DNA from: Calendula officinalis
Lineage: Eukaryota > Streptophyta > Magnoliopsida > Asterales > Asteraceae
Direction of reading: 5' to 3'
DNA: 64,000 bases
Assembly (NCBI GenBank): GCA_963853835.1
Contig: OY970827.1
Coordinates: 75,673,734-75,737,733 of the forward strand
Shown here: positions 47,582 through 58,027 of the stretch, piece after piece
Layout: each line of letters starts with the position of its first letter
Numbering within the stretch: the stretch's first letter is position 1
Translations under genes and position numbers: made by a program
Notes under the pieces: model-generated
Database searches by the model: none
What the model was told of the DNA's origin: nothing
The model's input: only the letters and a program-made list of their open reading frames with translations

Positions 47582-50500
47582 ATGACTTCAAACAATCAAA
47601 CCCTAACACATACCACCATTCGTTCCGTTCTCGAAAAAGAGAAACTTGATGGAACGAACTTTGTGGACTGGTCTCGTAACCTAAGGATTGTCCTTAGGGC
47701 CGAGCATAAGTACCACCATTTGGAGGAGGCGCTGCCCCCTGCCCCTGCTGCTACCGCCACTGCTGCTGTTCGTACAGCCTATACCAAAAGGTTTAACGAA
47801 CAACAGGAAGTCGCCGCGCTTATGCTAGTGAGCATGATTCCCGATATTCAAAAGAATCTCGTGGACCTCACTGCATTTGATATGATGCGTGAACTAACGA
47901 CCATGTATCAAAAGCAAGCCGAGCAGGAACTCTTTGACACTGTCAAAGCCTTCCACGCTTGTAAGCAGGAGGAGGGACAGTCTGTTAGCTCTTATCTCTT
48001 GAAGATGAAGAGCTACTTAGACCAAATGGAGAGGCTTGGTTACGCTATGCCGCACATCCTTGGGATTAGCTTGATTCTAACGTCCTTAAACAAGGATTTT
48101 GCACCGTTTGTCATGACTTATCATATGCATAGTATGGGGAAGACATTCGCCGAATTACATGCTATGCTGAAACAAACGGAAGAAAGCCTACCCAAGAAAA
48201 CTCCGGCCCCTACTGTCCTTGCTATAAGGCAAGGAAAGATCCAAAAACCAAAACCGCAAGTAGTTGCAAAGGGCCAAGGCAAGGGAAAGCAAGTTTACAA
48301 GCCCAAGCCAAAGGTTCCCCCACCTACTCGTAAGGAGCATCCCGCTAAGGATCTTGCTTGCCATCACTGCGGTGAACCAGGCCATTGGAGGAGGAATTGT
48401 CCTGCCTACCTGGCAGAGTTGATGAAGAACAAAGCCAACAAGGTTGGCACATCAGGTATCTTCACAATAGAACTATATGCTTTCCCTAAGAAATCATGGG
48501 TATATGACACTGGTTGTGGAACTCACATTTGTAATACCATGCAGGGTCTAAGGGGAAGTAGAAAGCTAAACCATGGAGCTTTGGACTTGTACGTGGGCAA
48601 TGGCAATCGTGCACCGGTCGAAGCTATAGGAAGCTATGATTTAATCCTTCCTAGTGGTTTAATTATTGTATTAGACAATTGTCACTATGCGCCTAGTATT
48701 ACTAGGGGTATAGTATCGCTTTCTTGTTTGTGGAATAATGGTTTTATTCATACGTTTACGGATTATGGTATTTCAGTTTCAAAGGATAATGTTTTTTACT
48801 TTAATGCTATTCCTCGTGATGGTATCTTTGAGATTGACATGCATAATCGTATCACAAACAGTAGTTCTATTTATACATGTAGCAATAAGAAATCCAAGAA
48901 GAATTTGGATTCTACTTACCTATGGCATTGTCGCCTTTGCCATGTTAACAAGAAACGCGTTTTGAAATTACAAAAGGATGGACTTATAAAATCAGATGAT
49001 TCTGAATCATTTGATAAATGTGTTTCTTGCATATCTGGTAAAATGGCGCGCAAGCCTTTCTCCCATGTAGGCGAAAGGGCCAACGATCTACTTGGACTCA
49101 TACATACTGATGTATGTGGCCCTTTTAGAACTCGAACTAGGGAAGGTGCTACCTATTTCATTACTTTCACTGACGACTTTAGTCGTTATGGTTATGTTTA
49201 CTTGATTAAACATAAACATGAAACCTTTGAAACGTTCAAAGCTTTCCAAAATGAAGTAGAAAATCAACTCGGCAAGAAGATAAAGGCTCTTCGTTCTGAT
49301 CGAGGAGGAGAGTACATGAGCCATGAGTTCCAAGATCATCTTAAGAATTGTGGGATTGTCTCACAATTCACTCCCCCTTATACACCACAGCATAATGGTG
49401 TATCAGAGAGGAGAAATCGCACCTTGCTTGACATGGTTCGATCGATGATGAGTCCTACCACTCTGCCTCTATCTTTTTGGGGTTATGCACTCAAATCGGC
49501 TGCTCGCATACTAAATATGGTTCCCACCAAGAAGGTTGAAAAGACACCATATGAGATATGGCATGGGAAAGTCCCTAACTTGTCTTACTTGAAGGTCTGG
49601 GGTTGTGAGGCTCTCGTGAAACGAGACACGCCAAACAAACTTGAACCCAGAGCTGTCAAGTGCATCTTTATAGGATACCCTGAGGAAACGATGGGTTACT
49701 ATTTCTACTACCCACCTGAGCAAAAAGTAATTATTGCTCGTTATGCTGAGTTTCTTGAGAGCAATCTCATTTCACAAGAAGCAAGTGGGAGTACCATCGA
49801 CTTTGACGAGATTCCAAGCGATGAAGATGCACAACCTATTGTAGAGACTAGCGAACATCAAGATGAGGCTGAACACGAAACTGTTCCTGTTGCACCTCAA
49901 AATGATGTAATCCCTGTTCGAAGGTCCGCAAGGACACCTCATGCACCTGAACGATATGGTTTCCATGTCGATGCTGAGGAGCTGAGTTTAGGGGATCATA
50001 ATGAACCCCCTAACTATCGAGCTGCATTATCAGATTCTGAATCTGACAAATGGCTTGATGCTATGAACGCGGAAATGCAATCCATGAAAGATAACCAAGT
50101 ATGGACTTTGGTTGATCTTCCTCCTAACAGTAAGACTGTTGGTAGCAAGTGGCTCTTCAAGAAGAAGACCGACATGGATGGCAATGTACACACCTATAAA
50201 GCTCGATTGGTAGCAAAAGGTTATACTCAAACCTACGGGATTGACTATGATGAAACCTTCTCGCCTGTTGCCGACGTTAGAGCTATTAGGATTGTCATAG
50301 CCATAGCAGCGTACTATGACTATGAGATTTGGCAAATGGATGTTAAAACTGCTTTCTTAAATGGACATCTTGATGAAGATGTTTATATGGTTCAACCTGA
50401 GGGTTTTGTTAATCCAAAACACCCAAAGAAAGTATGTAAGCTTCAAAGGTCCATTTATGGACTAAAGCAAGCATCCAGAAGTTGGAACAAAAGATTCGAT

Positions 50501-51589
50501 GAGGAAGTCAAATCGTTTGGCTTTACTCAGAATCCCGACGAGCCATGTGTATATGTAAGAGCTAGTGGGAGCATTGTCGTCTTTCTAATCCTATATGTCG
50601 ATGACATACTACTCATAGGAAATAACATTCCAATGCTACAAGATGTAAAATCCTGGCTTGGGAAGTGCTTCGCTATGAAGGATCTTGGGGAAGCGGCATA
50701 TATACTTGGTATAAAGATCTATCGAGATCGATCAAAGCGGTTAATCGGACTAAGTCAAAGTGCGTACATTGATAAGATTCTAAAACGGTTTAGAATGGAT
50801 GCTTCCAAACGTGGAAGTCTCCCTATGCAACACAATGTACACTTGAGTAAGACTCAAGGACCGTCCTCACCTGATGAGATGAAACGTATGCGTGATGTCC
50901 CCTATGCCTCGGCAGTAGGATCTATCATGTATGCTGTGCGGTGCACAAGACCTGATGTAGCGTTCTCTCAGAACCTTACAAGCCGATATCAACAGAATCC
51001 AGGTGAGAGTCACTGGACTGCTGTTAAGAACATACTGAAGTATCTTAGGAATACTAAAGATATGTTTCTTATTTATGGTGGTGAAAGTCAAGATGAACTG
51101 AGCGTCACTTGTTATTCTGATGCTAGTTTTGAGACTGATAGAGATGATTCCAAATCTCAAACGGGGTATGTTTTCGTTTTGAACGGAGGCGCTGTTGATT
51201 GGAAAAGTGCAAAGCAGAGCACTATCGCTATGTCTTCTACAGAAGCTGAATACATTGCAACTACTGAAGCTGCAATGGAAGCTGTTTGGATGAGGAAATT
51301 CATTTCTGGGCTTGGTGTTGTCCCCAGTAATGAAAAACCTATGGATATGTTCTGTGATAACACAGGTGCTATCATCATTGCCAACGAACCTGGTGTTCAG
51401 AAAGGTGCCAGACATTATCGGAGGAAGCTTCACTACATTAGAGATGCGATCCTAATGGGAGATGTACGCTTGCTCAAAGTTCATACAGATGACAACTTAG
51501 CTGATCCCTTCACGAAGCCAATGTCATGTACCAAACATATTGAACATGCTAGAAGCATTGGACTTCGACCAGCTAATAGTTTCATGTAA
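47582..51589 (+). CDS. Ty1/copia Gag-Pol polyprotein
   Basis: 1,335 aa in one frame, with no stop or shift. Gag: residues 1-270 with a UBN2-type capsid region and a CCHC zinc knuckle (CHHCGEPGHWRRNC, about 260-273). Aspartic protease: VYDTGCGTHIC (DTG at about 309). Integrase: HHCC region around 447-485 (WHCRLCHVNKKR ... CVSC), catalytic core with HTDVCGPF (about 510), FTDDFSRYGYVYL and HNGVSERRNRTLLD. Reverse transcriptase: from about 820, with KTAFLNGHLDEDVYMVQPEGF, IYGLKQASRSWN and YVDDILLIGN (about 1004). RNase H: YSDASFE (about 1178), STEAEYIA, and HYIRDAI near the end. Domain order INT before RT defines copia (Pseudoviridae). Function: reverse transcription and integration of the element's own RNA. 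It looks complete and potentially active. Confidence 0.97.
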   Translation: MTSNNQTLTHTTIRSVLEKEKLDGTNFVDWSRNLRIVLRAEHKYHHLEEALPPAPAATATAAVRTAYTKRFNEQQEVAALMLVSMIPDIQKNLVDLTAFDMMRELTTMYQKQAEQELFDTVKAFHACKQEEGQSVSSYLLKMKSYLDQMERLGYAMPHILGISLILTSLNKDFAPFVMTYHMHSMGKTFAELHAMLKQTEESLPKKTPAPTVLAIRQGKIQKPKPQVVAKGQGKGKQVYKPKPKVPPPTRKEHPAKDLACHHCGEPGHWRRNCPAYLAELMKNKANKVGTSGIFTIELYAFPKKSWVYDTGCGTHICNTMQGLRGSRKLNHGALDLYVGNGNRAPVEAIGSYDLILPSGLIIVLDNCHYAPSITRGIVSLSCLWNNGFIHTFTDYGISVSKDNVFYFNAIPRDGIFEIDMHNRITNSSSIYTCSNKKSKKNLDSTYLWHCRLCHVNKKRVLKLQKDGLIKSDDSESFDKCVSCISGKMARKPFSHVGERANDLLGLIHTDVCGPFRTRTREGATYFITFTDDFSRYGYVYLIKHKHETFETFKAFQNEVENQLGKKIKALRSDRGGEYMSHEFQDHLKNCGIVSQFTPPYTPQHNGVSERRNRTLLDMVRSMMSPTTLPLSFWGYALKSAARILNMVPTKKVEKTPYEIWHGKVPNLSYLKVWGCEALVKRDTPNKLEPRAVKCIFIGYPEETMGYYFYYPPEQKVIIARYAEFLESNLISQEASGSTIDFDEIPSDEDAQPIVETSEHQDEAEHETVPVAPQNDVIPVRRSARTPHAPERYGFHVDAEELSLGDHNEPPNYRAALSDSESDKWLDAMNAEMQSMKDNQVWTLVDLPPNSKTVGSKWLFKKKTDMDGNVHTYKARLVAKGYTQTYGIDYDETFSPVADVRAIRIVIAIAAYYDYEIWQMDVKTAFLNGHLDEDVYMVQPEGFVNPKHPKKVCKLQRSIYGLKQASRSWNKRFDEEVKSFGFTQNPDEPCVYVRASGSIVVFLILYVDDILLIGNNIPMLQDVKSWLGKCFAMKDLGEAAYILGIKIYRDRSKRLIGLSQSAYIDKILKRFRMDASKRGSLPMQHNVHLSKTQGPSSPDEMKRMRDVPYASAVGSIMYAVRCTRPDVAFSQNLTSRYQQNPGESHWTAVKNILKYLRNTKDMFLIYGGESQDELSVTCYSDASFETDRDDSKSQTGYVFVLNGGAVDWKSAKQSTIAMSSTEAEYIATTEAAMEAVWMRKFISGLGVVPSNEKPMDMFCDNTGAIIIANEPGVQKGARHYRRKLHYIRDAILMGDVRLLKVHTDDNLADPFTKPMSCTKHIEHARSIGLRPANSFM

Positions 51590-52432
51590 TCTGTTTTAGT
51601 ATTTGGATAATGGAACATTGAGCAGTTTTTATTGGAATAAATTGATATATTTGATATGATCGTTTTTATATGAATATCTACTGTGTTCTATATTTGCATG
51701 TTTATATCCATGAATATTTACTGCGTTTTATATTCTAAATTGTCCATTGTCATAATTAATAATATGGGAATATTATTAAGACAAATCTGAGGGCATTGAT
51801 GACATTATCTTAATATGACTAAGGATGATGAAATCAAACTCACATGTTGTCCATAATGATGCACAATTGGACTGACCCAACCTATGAGAAATCACTTCAT
51901 GGATTTATGTCACAAGTGAATCTCACAAAGGCTTTGTCACTTATCCTCTGACTTGAGATGCAAGTTGGTTTGTGTATGTAGAGGGGCAAACTTTGATATG
52001 GTTAAACGTTGACCTGAACAAGGCTGCTATAACAACCATTATCGGGTTTGTCATTAAGCATATGACAGACACGTGCAGTCAATAAAGAATTTGTTCCTCC
52101 ACACATGTGGATTAGATACTACTGGGCCCCTCGATGATTTGAATAGATGTATGTGTGGCCACACCCAAAAGGTAATCAAGATGAATCTTGATTGGTTTTG
52201 GTAATCTACTTCAATATATAGATCGAGAAACAGAATCGTTGAAATTTTAGATTGACATTTATCCTTGTCTAAAATTCAACATAGTATCAGTAACAAAAGG
52301 ATAACTGCTTGAAAAACCTTGAACAAAGATTTTATGAAACTCCTCATGTACTTCTAGGGGCATTGGCGGGTTGCTAGACTCTAACCTTTGCTTGTATAAC
52401 TACTTGATGTTATCACGTGCGCAAGTGGGAGC

Positions 52433-53094
52433 TGTTGGAATATGCTTCACATGTATAACATATAGTTATATGGCTAGTTGTTTGTGAGCCTAAAGGGTCA
52501 CACACTTAAACACTAAACACCATTATATAATTAGTGTAATTAGTGTAATTACATTAATTATTAATACATATAAGCTATGAGCTTGTCTATCATAAGTTTA
52601 ATATTAAAAGTTAATATTGAAACTTTCTTGTGGGCAAACTAGAAGAAACAAAAGATAGGGACTTGTGGGCAAATAAGACTAATGATTTATGGAAATCATT
52701 AAAGGATTGTAATGGCACCATTAAGAGATATAATGGTCCATAAACTCCTTTCTTTGACCACACTTGGCCGTCCCCTCTTACACACACTTTGAAGGTGTTT
52801 TGTTTTCTCTCTTTTGCTCTCAAGACTCTAGGACTAGCATCCATTACATTGGTGTTCTTGGAAGTGTTGTGTGGACTTGCTTTAGAGGTATTCCCCATTG
52901 GAATCCTTGGTTTCGGTTGCTCACAATATCCATCCGAATTCATCATTGATCAAAGGCAACTAGGGTATGATTCTTATACCATTCTCTTTGATTTTTCTTT
53001 TAGTTTAATTGTATGATTGATATCAAGATCCTTTCATGGTGATAAATACTTTCCGCTGCGTTTTGTTAATTGTTTTAACCGAAAATCACCATTA
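52433..53094 (+). repeat. 3' LTR of the copia element
   Basis: 662 bp, preceded by AAGTGGGAGC and followed by the GCCCT duplication. Confidence 0.95.
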
Positions 53095-53099
53095 GCCCT

Positions 53100-54168
53100 A
53101 CCTGAATCTGTCTCCAGAGTGACCTAACCCACTTGAAAATGCCATGGGGATGCATCCTTGGTAGACCATTTAATGGAGGCACGCGTGGTCATTGACAAAC
53201 CCTCCATTACGCATTTTCTAAGTTGCACCTAATTTGATGTGCTGCAGCTGCAAGATTATATGTAATGAGTGGTTTTATTAACATGTAAAGTAAATTACAT
53301 GGATAATCTTTGTGATTTACTCAAAATTATACATATAGTTTTTAACTTCAAATATTATACCAAACACACACTCACAAATTCCTTTATATCTCTCGAGAAC
53401 TATCTCTCCAACCATCTTATTCTCTAGTCACCGCCACAACACCAAAAGCACAAGTCAGTTTTTCTGTCTTTAATACTACTAGAATGAACCTGATATTGCA
53501 AAAATTGTACATAAGATACATATATTAATTTTGAGAATATCTAAAGTTTTTAGTTAGAAATCATTAGGACTATGCTCAAATACTTCTAATTAAGTTTTTT
53601 CTCTATGATTTCAGGTTAATTACTGAAAATGAAATATATATGGAGCTTTTAACCAAGATTTGGACAAAAAGATTGGAACACAACGCGTAGAGTTGAAGAA
53701 AAAGATGTGCCACATTCAAGTCACGCCCAAGAAAGAACACGTCGTGCACAGGGCCATACCTAGGCCTGGGCCACCGGGGCAACCGCCCAAGACCCATGAA
53801 TTTGAAGGGCCCATTTCCATAAATTTTGCCCATTCTAAATATCGGTCTATTTTTAGTCTCTAGCCCAAATTCCTGTTAACTCCATTAGTTCACTTTAGCA
53901 TTGGTTGGGCCTGTGCGCGTGATGAGCCTTTGGCAGAACTCAAAAGAAACATATTAGAGCATTTCTCATGGTAGCTTTTTATAAAGATAAATGATCTTTT
54001 AGAAAAAAGTTTTTGATTCAAAAACATATTATTCTCTAAGTCTTTCTCAAGACATAAAAAAAAGCTTTATGTAGGTTAATATACATTGGACGGGCCAAAA
54101 GCTTTTTGGAAATAAATTTCAAGATTTAGTCGTGAGTTTGTTCACAACTATATAGGTTTGGTCATTCA
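53100..54168. other. Spacer upstream of the Helitron cluster
   Basis: No gene. Short transposon-like pieces are present, e.g. CCTAGGCCTGGGCCACCGGGG near 53759. The last 60 bases (TTTCAAGATTTAGTCGTGAG ...) match 38268-38320 upstream of copy B. Confidence 0.5.
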
Positions 54169-54913
54169 TCTTATCTTACTACTTACTAATGCAATTATGC
54201 CTACCTCTTTTATTAAGTTTAAGGAGCTCCTTAATTTTAAGTTTAAGGAGATTTCCACTTTTAATAAGTTCTTTAACTAAAAAAATAAAGTGTCGCTTAC
54301 AGGATTCAAACACAAGACCTCTCCTAAGTAGTCACTGTGTGTTAACCACTTCAACTACTTGATTATTTTGATTTATTCCAGATACGTATATATATAAGCT
54401 TTAACATCACCAGAACTCAACCATCATTTCTCTATTTAAAAGGCCCATATTTACTTTCACAAAAAAGGTCAATTTCGGATCTGATCCTACCATCATTAAT
54501 GTCAGCACCTACCATCACTACGCACCACCACTCATCACCATCGCTATTGTCACCACCACCGGTACTGTCGTCACCTCAAAATATGTTTACGGGTAGGGGT
54601 GGCAATTCAGGTCGGGTTCGGGTTCATGTGTTGGCGGGTTAGAAACGTTCAACCTGAAACCGACGTGTTTATATAAACGTGTCAGATATCTCAACCCTAA
54701 CCTGTTTACCTTCAACCCGAGACTAACCCATATAACCTGTTTAATTAAACGCGTTAAACATGTTAGCAGGTCAAACAGGTTAAACGGGTCAAATAGGTCA
54801 TACATGTTGTTATTATTCTACAAATTCATAACAAAATACTAAAATAACACATTAGTAAGTAGTCTTTTAAGTTTTTATCTAACTATTAGTTACGTTTAAA
54901 CGAGTAAATTATA

Positions 54914-54916
<3 letters not shown>

Positions 54917-54996
<80 letters not shown>
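54917..54996. repeat. (TA)n microsatellite
   Basis: About 80 bases of alternating TA on the left of the palindromic MITE. Confidence 0.95.
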
Positions 54997-55000
<4 letters not shown>

Positions 55001-55366
55001 TGAATTAGTTTCAGAACCAATTAAGGCTACAGAACCAGCAGAACTCAATCTAAACCATTGATTTTTGAAATGAAATGATCCTGAAAGACACATTAATGTA
55101 TTTGATGAGGGACCCCCAAATATTGGTTTGCATTGATGTCATTAATGCATGTATACATATATGTATATGTTTTCATGTATGTATACATAAGTGTTATCTA
55201 TACATATATGTATACATGCATGAATAACATCAATGCAAACCAATATTTGGGGGTCCCTCATCAAATACATTAATGAGTCTTCCATGATCATTTCATTTCA
55301 AAAATCAATGGTTTAGATGGAGTTCTGCTGGTTCTGTAGCCTTAATTGGTTCTGATTCTAATTCTA

Positions 55367-55370
<4 letters not shown>
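54997..55370. mobile_element. Palindromic MITE between two (TA)n arrays
   Basis: Arms of about 165 bases: CAGAACCAATTAAGGCTACA on the left pairs with GTAGCCTTAATTGGTTCTG on the right; inside, GGACCCCCAAATATTGG pairs with CCAATATTTGGGGGTCC. The loop has TATACATATATGTATA-type words. TA arrays abut both ends. Confidence 0.9.

Positions 55371-55433
<63 letters not shown>
55371..55433. repeat. (AT)n microsatellite
   Basis: About 63 bases of alternating AT on the right of the palindromic MITE. Confidence 0.95.
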
Positions 55434-55434
<1 letters not shown>

Positions 55435-55682
55435 TTTTTAAATATATTTTAATATTTAAACGGGTTGACGGGTCGACCCATGTAAATTATCACTGACCCG
55501 AACCGAACCTGTTTAATAAATGGGTCAGTCGAGTCAACCCGGGACTGACCCAATTATTTTTTTTACCTCAACCCAAACCTGTTTATTTTCGTGTCGGTTT
55601 CAGGTCGGGTTTCGTGTCGGGTCAGAAATTGCCACCCCTATTTACGGGTACCCGCCGCCGCATTGCGCGGGTACCCTGCTAG

Positions 55683-56595
55683 TCTTACTAATATATAAAG
55701 CATTTAGGACTTCCCTTTATAGCATGTCTTAATTTTCAACCGTACTATTTCGGGAAATGCCTTAATTTTTAAAAGCACCCAAAATATAAAACGCAGGGCA
55801 CAAGATTCGAACCCATGACCTTGCGCATAAAGGATTCATGATTTTCCATCTCAACTACATGCGATTTGTGTTACTGTTTCCTTTTCAATGTACTTATTCA
55901 AATGAAAGTACAATAACTGCTAACATTTATGAGGTAAACGACCTCATTTCAAATAATCCATTTAATTATCTTTATTTTACAATATTTCATTTTCTATTTA
56001 TTTATCTTTTACTCCATCCGTCCTACAAAAAGTACCCATTTTTCCTTATATTTTTGTTCCACAAAAAAGTACACATTTCTCAAATTAATGGGGTCCATTT
56101 AATAAAATAATATAATAACCAAGGATCCTACCAATAACTATCATTCTTTCTCCAAACTAACCTTATATTTTAACCAAAAGTATTACCAATGACCCCACCA
56201 CTAACTTTCATCTTAAAACTTGTGCCCAAGAAAAATGGGTACTTTTTTGTGGGACGGAGGGAGTACTACATATAATATATATTTCAGACTTTGTCAATTT
56301 ACCAAGCTTAATTATTAGCCAACCAACTTATTATCTCAGGAAACATTTGTGTTTAGGAAAAAATTGACACCCCAAGGACTTGAACTTGCGACTTCATGTT
56401 ATTAGAAAGGAGCTCTAGCCACATACTCATATCATTTTGTTAACCACCACCTACTACCACCCGCCACTAGAATCACTACCCTCACAATCACTACCGAACA
56501 CACCATCACTACTGCCACCATCGTATAATCACTATCATTATCGCAAAATATAGTTATATGGTACATGCCGCCGCATTGCGCGGGTACCCTGCTAG
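55683..56595 (+). mobile_element. Helitron (inner of a tandem pair)
   Basis: Starts TCTTACTAATATATAAAGC at 55683 directly after the previous CTAG, and ends GCCGCCGCATTGCGCGGGTA...CTAG|T at 56595. Two tRNA-like phrases (GATTCGAACCCATGACC near 55808; GGACTTGAACTTGCGAC near 56376) and a Stowaway (56012-56263) lie inside. The flank TTTGGTCTGAAGAGATAAAA continues the sequence interrupted at 54168. Confidence 0.75.
56012..56263. mobile_element. Stowaway-type MITE (copy 4)
   Basis: Ends CTCCATCCGTCCTACAAAAA and TTTTTTGTGGGACGGAGGGAG, flanked by TA (56010-56011, 56264-56265). Nested in the inner Helitron. Confidence 0.85.
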
Positions 56596-58027
56596 TTTGG
56601 TCTGAAGAGATAAAAATTGATGCGAGATTGATTTGGCATTGATGATCAAACTTGGGTTTGGTCACCATTACGAATAATCTTAATATTATCATTTTCGTGT
56701 TATTTTTTTTTAAATAAACTTAATTTAAAGTTAACTTGTTGCTAACAAATGCCCAAAAAGGTAAAAAGGTTATTAGTAGAATCTATTTAATTAGTCATAA
56801 TGTAATTGCGTTTATTAGCAAACAGTTATTAATCATAATATTTGTGCATTGAATGTTTCTTTACGAGGATTGTACGTTCGCGCGTTGCTACGGGTATATA
56901 TAGCTACCTGTATAATGAATTATTATGTCCTATTTTGACTTCTTTGAAAAGTCCTTTTAGGTTCTTAGTAGCAATCATAACCAGTTGTTTTTACATATCG
57001 CGTGGATGTGTGTAAGAGAGAGCAAACAATTTCAAGTCATTTCTCGTTGGTTATTTAGTGGCGCATATAAACATCATGTAGATTAACACACCTATGTTAA
57101 ATTAGATGTTATGTAGATTTAGGGCATGCTTGGCAAACCAATTTATTAACGTATAGCTTTTCTTTCAAAAAGTTAATAAGGAGTTTTGAAAAGTAAAGAG
57201 TCCCTTACTTCTTAAAAATTCCTTTTTGAAGCCAATAAGTTATCATATCCAAATAACCTTTAACTTATTAATTTTTCAAAAATGTTAATAAATTAATAAG
57301 TAGCTTTTAAAAGCTTTGCCAAACACCCTCTTAACATAGTATTATTACAAACTAAATCTATCAATAAACTTTCATATATTTAAAATACTTATAATAATTC
57401 TTATAAGATTTTATCAAGTATTAATTTAATAAGATATACTTCACATGATCAATGAAAATAATTTATTTAATTCTACATTTTTCTTTATGGGCAATATTTA
57501 TTTTAACTTTTCTTGTTAACTATTCAAATTTAGCCATTTAGGGGCTAAAAAAAAAGTATGAAAATAAAAGGTTTATAAGTGTATATTTAAATTTTGGGGC
57601 TAAAAGAAAAAGTTATGAAAGTTTAAGGTTTATAAGTGTAAATTTTGTACATCTTCAAAAAAGAAAAAAGACAGTTGCATGGCTATGTGTCGAACACTGG
57701 CTTCACGACAACACAGTCCACTACAAAAGTTAGGTGGACCACTATGCTACTTGATAATTCAGGTTACTTTTCATGTCTTCGCATTTATATATAGAAATAC
57801 ACAAACAACTTTATGAACAGTAAATTCTCGATGGTATATGTATATATAGATAATAATATATGTCAAATTGTCAATTGACAAATGTGGATTTAAAACAAAT
57901 ATTATAATATGTTTTCTTGAAACTAGCTTCTCTTTTCTTTAGTTTTTTTTCAACATATCAAACACCAAAAAGGACTAGAACACACTTAAAATTTGTTTTA
58001 TAGAAAATACAAACTGTGCATACAAAA
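56596..58027 (+). promoter_or_regulatory. Promoter region of neprosin copy C, split by a Helitron
   Basis: 56695-56863 and 57866-57995 together match the promoters of copies A and B; a 987-base Helitron separates them. The right part keeps the last ~180 bases before the ATG, including CACCAAAAAGGACTAGAACA. Confidence 0.65.
56864..57850 (-). mobile_element. Helitron in the copy C promoter
   Basis: On the minus strand it starts A|TCTATATATACATATACC at 57850 and ends CGTAGCAACGCGCGAACGTA then CTCG|T at 56864 (CTAG with one change). Promoters of copies A and B are continuous here (TTTCTTTTA^TATAATGCC), giving two empty sites. Interior has a tRNA-like phrase (GTGTCGAACACTGGC, 57684) and no coding. 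Confidence 0.75.

Larger units (their letters stand above)
45160..53094 (+). mobile_element. Complete Ty1/copia retrotransposon
   Basis: LTRs at 45160-45821 and 52433-53094, each 662 bp, starting TGTTGGAATATG and ending ACCATTA, with no difference seen by eye. A perfect 5-bp target duplication GCCCT lies at 45155-45159 and 53095-53099. Just inside the 5' LTR is a primer-binding-like site (TGGTATCACGAGTC, 45823-45836). The polypurine tract AAGTGGGAGC precedes the 3' LTR. The 1,760-base untranslated leader and 843-base 3' region flank one long polyprotein ORF. All parts expected of an autonomous copy are present, and equal LTRs indicate very recent insertion. ORFs in the LTRs and leader (such as 46359-46856) are not recognised as proteins. 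Confidence 0.95.
54594..55640. mobile_element. hAT element with perfect 8-bp duplication
   Basis: Left TAGGGGTGGCAATTCAGGTC and right ATTGCCACCCCTA are inverted ends; GGTCGGGTT/AACCCG repeats lie just inside both ends. TTTACGGG flanks both sides (54586-54593, 55641-55648). Contains two (TA)n arrays and a palindromic MITE. No transposase. Confidence 0.9.
54169..55682 (+). mobile_element. Helitron (outer of a tandem pair)
   Basis: The 5' TC lies at 54169 or 54174 (A|TCTTACTACTTACTAATGC). The 3' end is GCCGCCGCATTGCGCGGGTACCCTG then CTAG at 55679-55682. It carries a tRNA-like phrase at 54300-54355 and a CACC-rich stretch, and has been split by a hAT element just before its 3' hairpin. Its CTAG touches the TC of the next Helitron. 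Confidence 0.7.
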
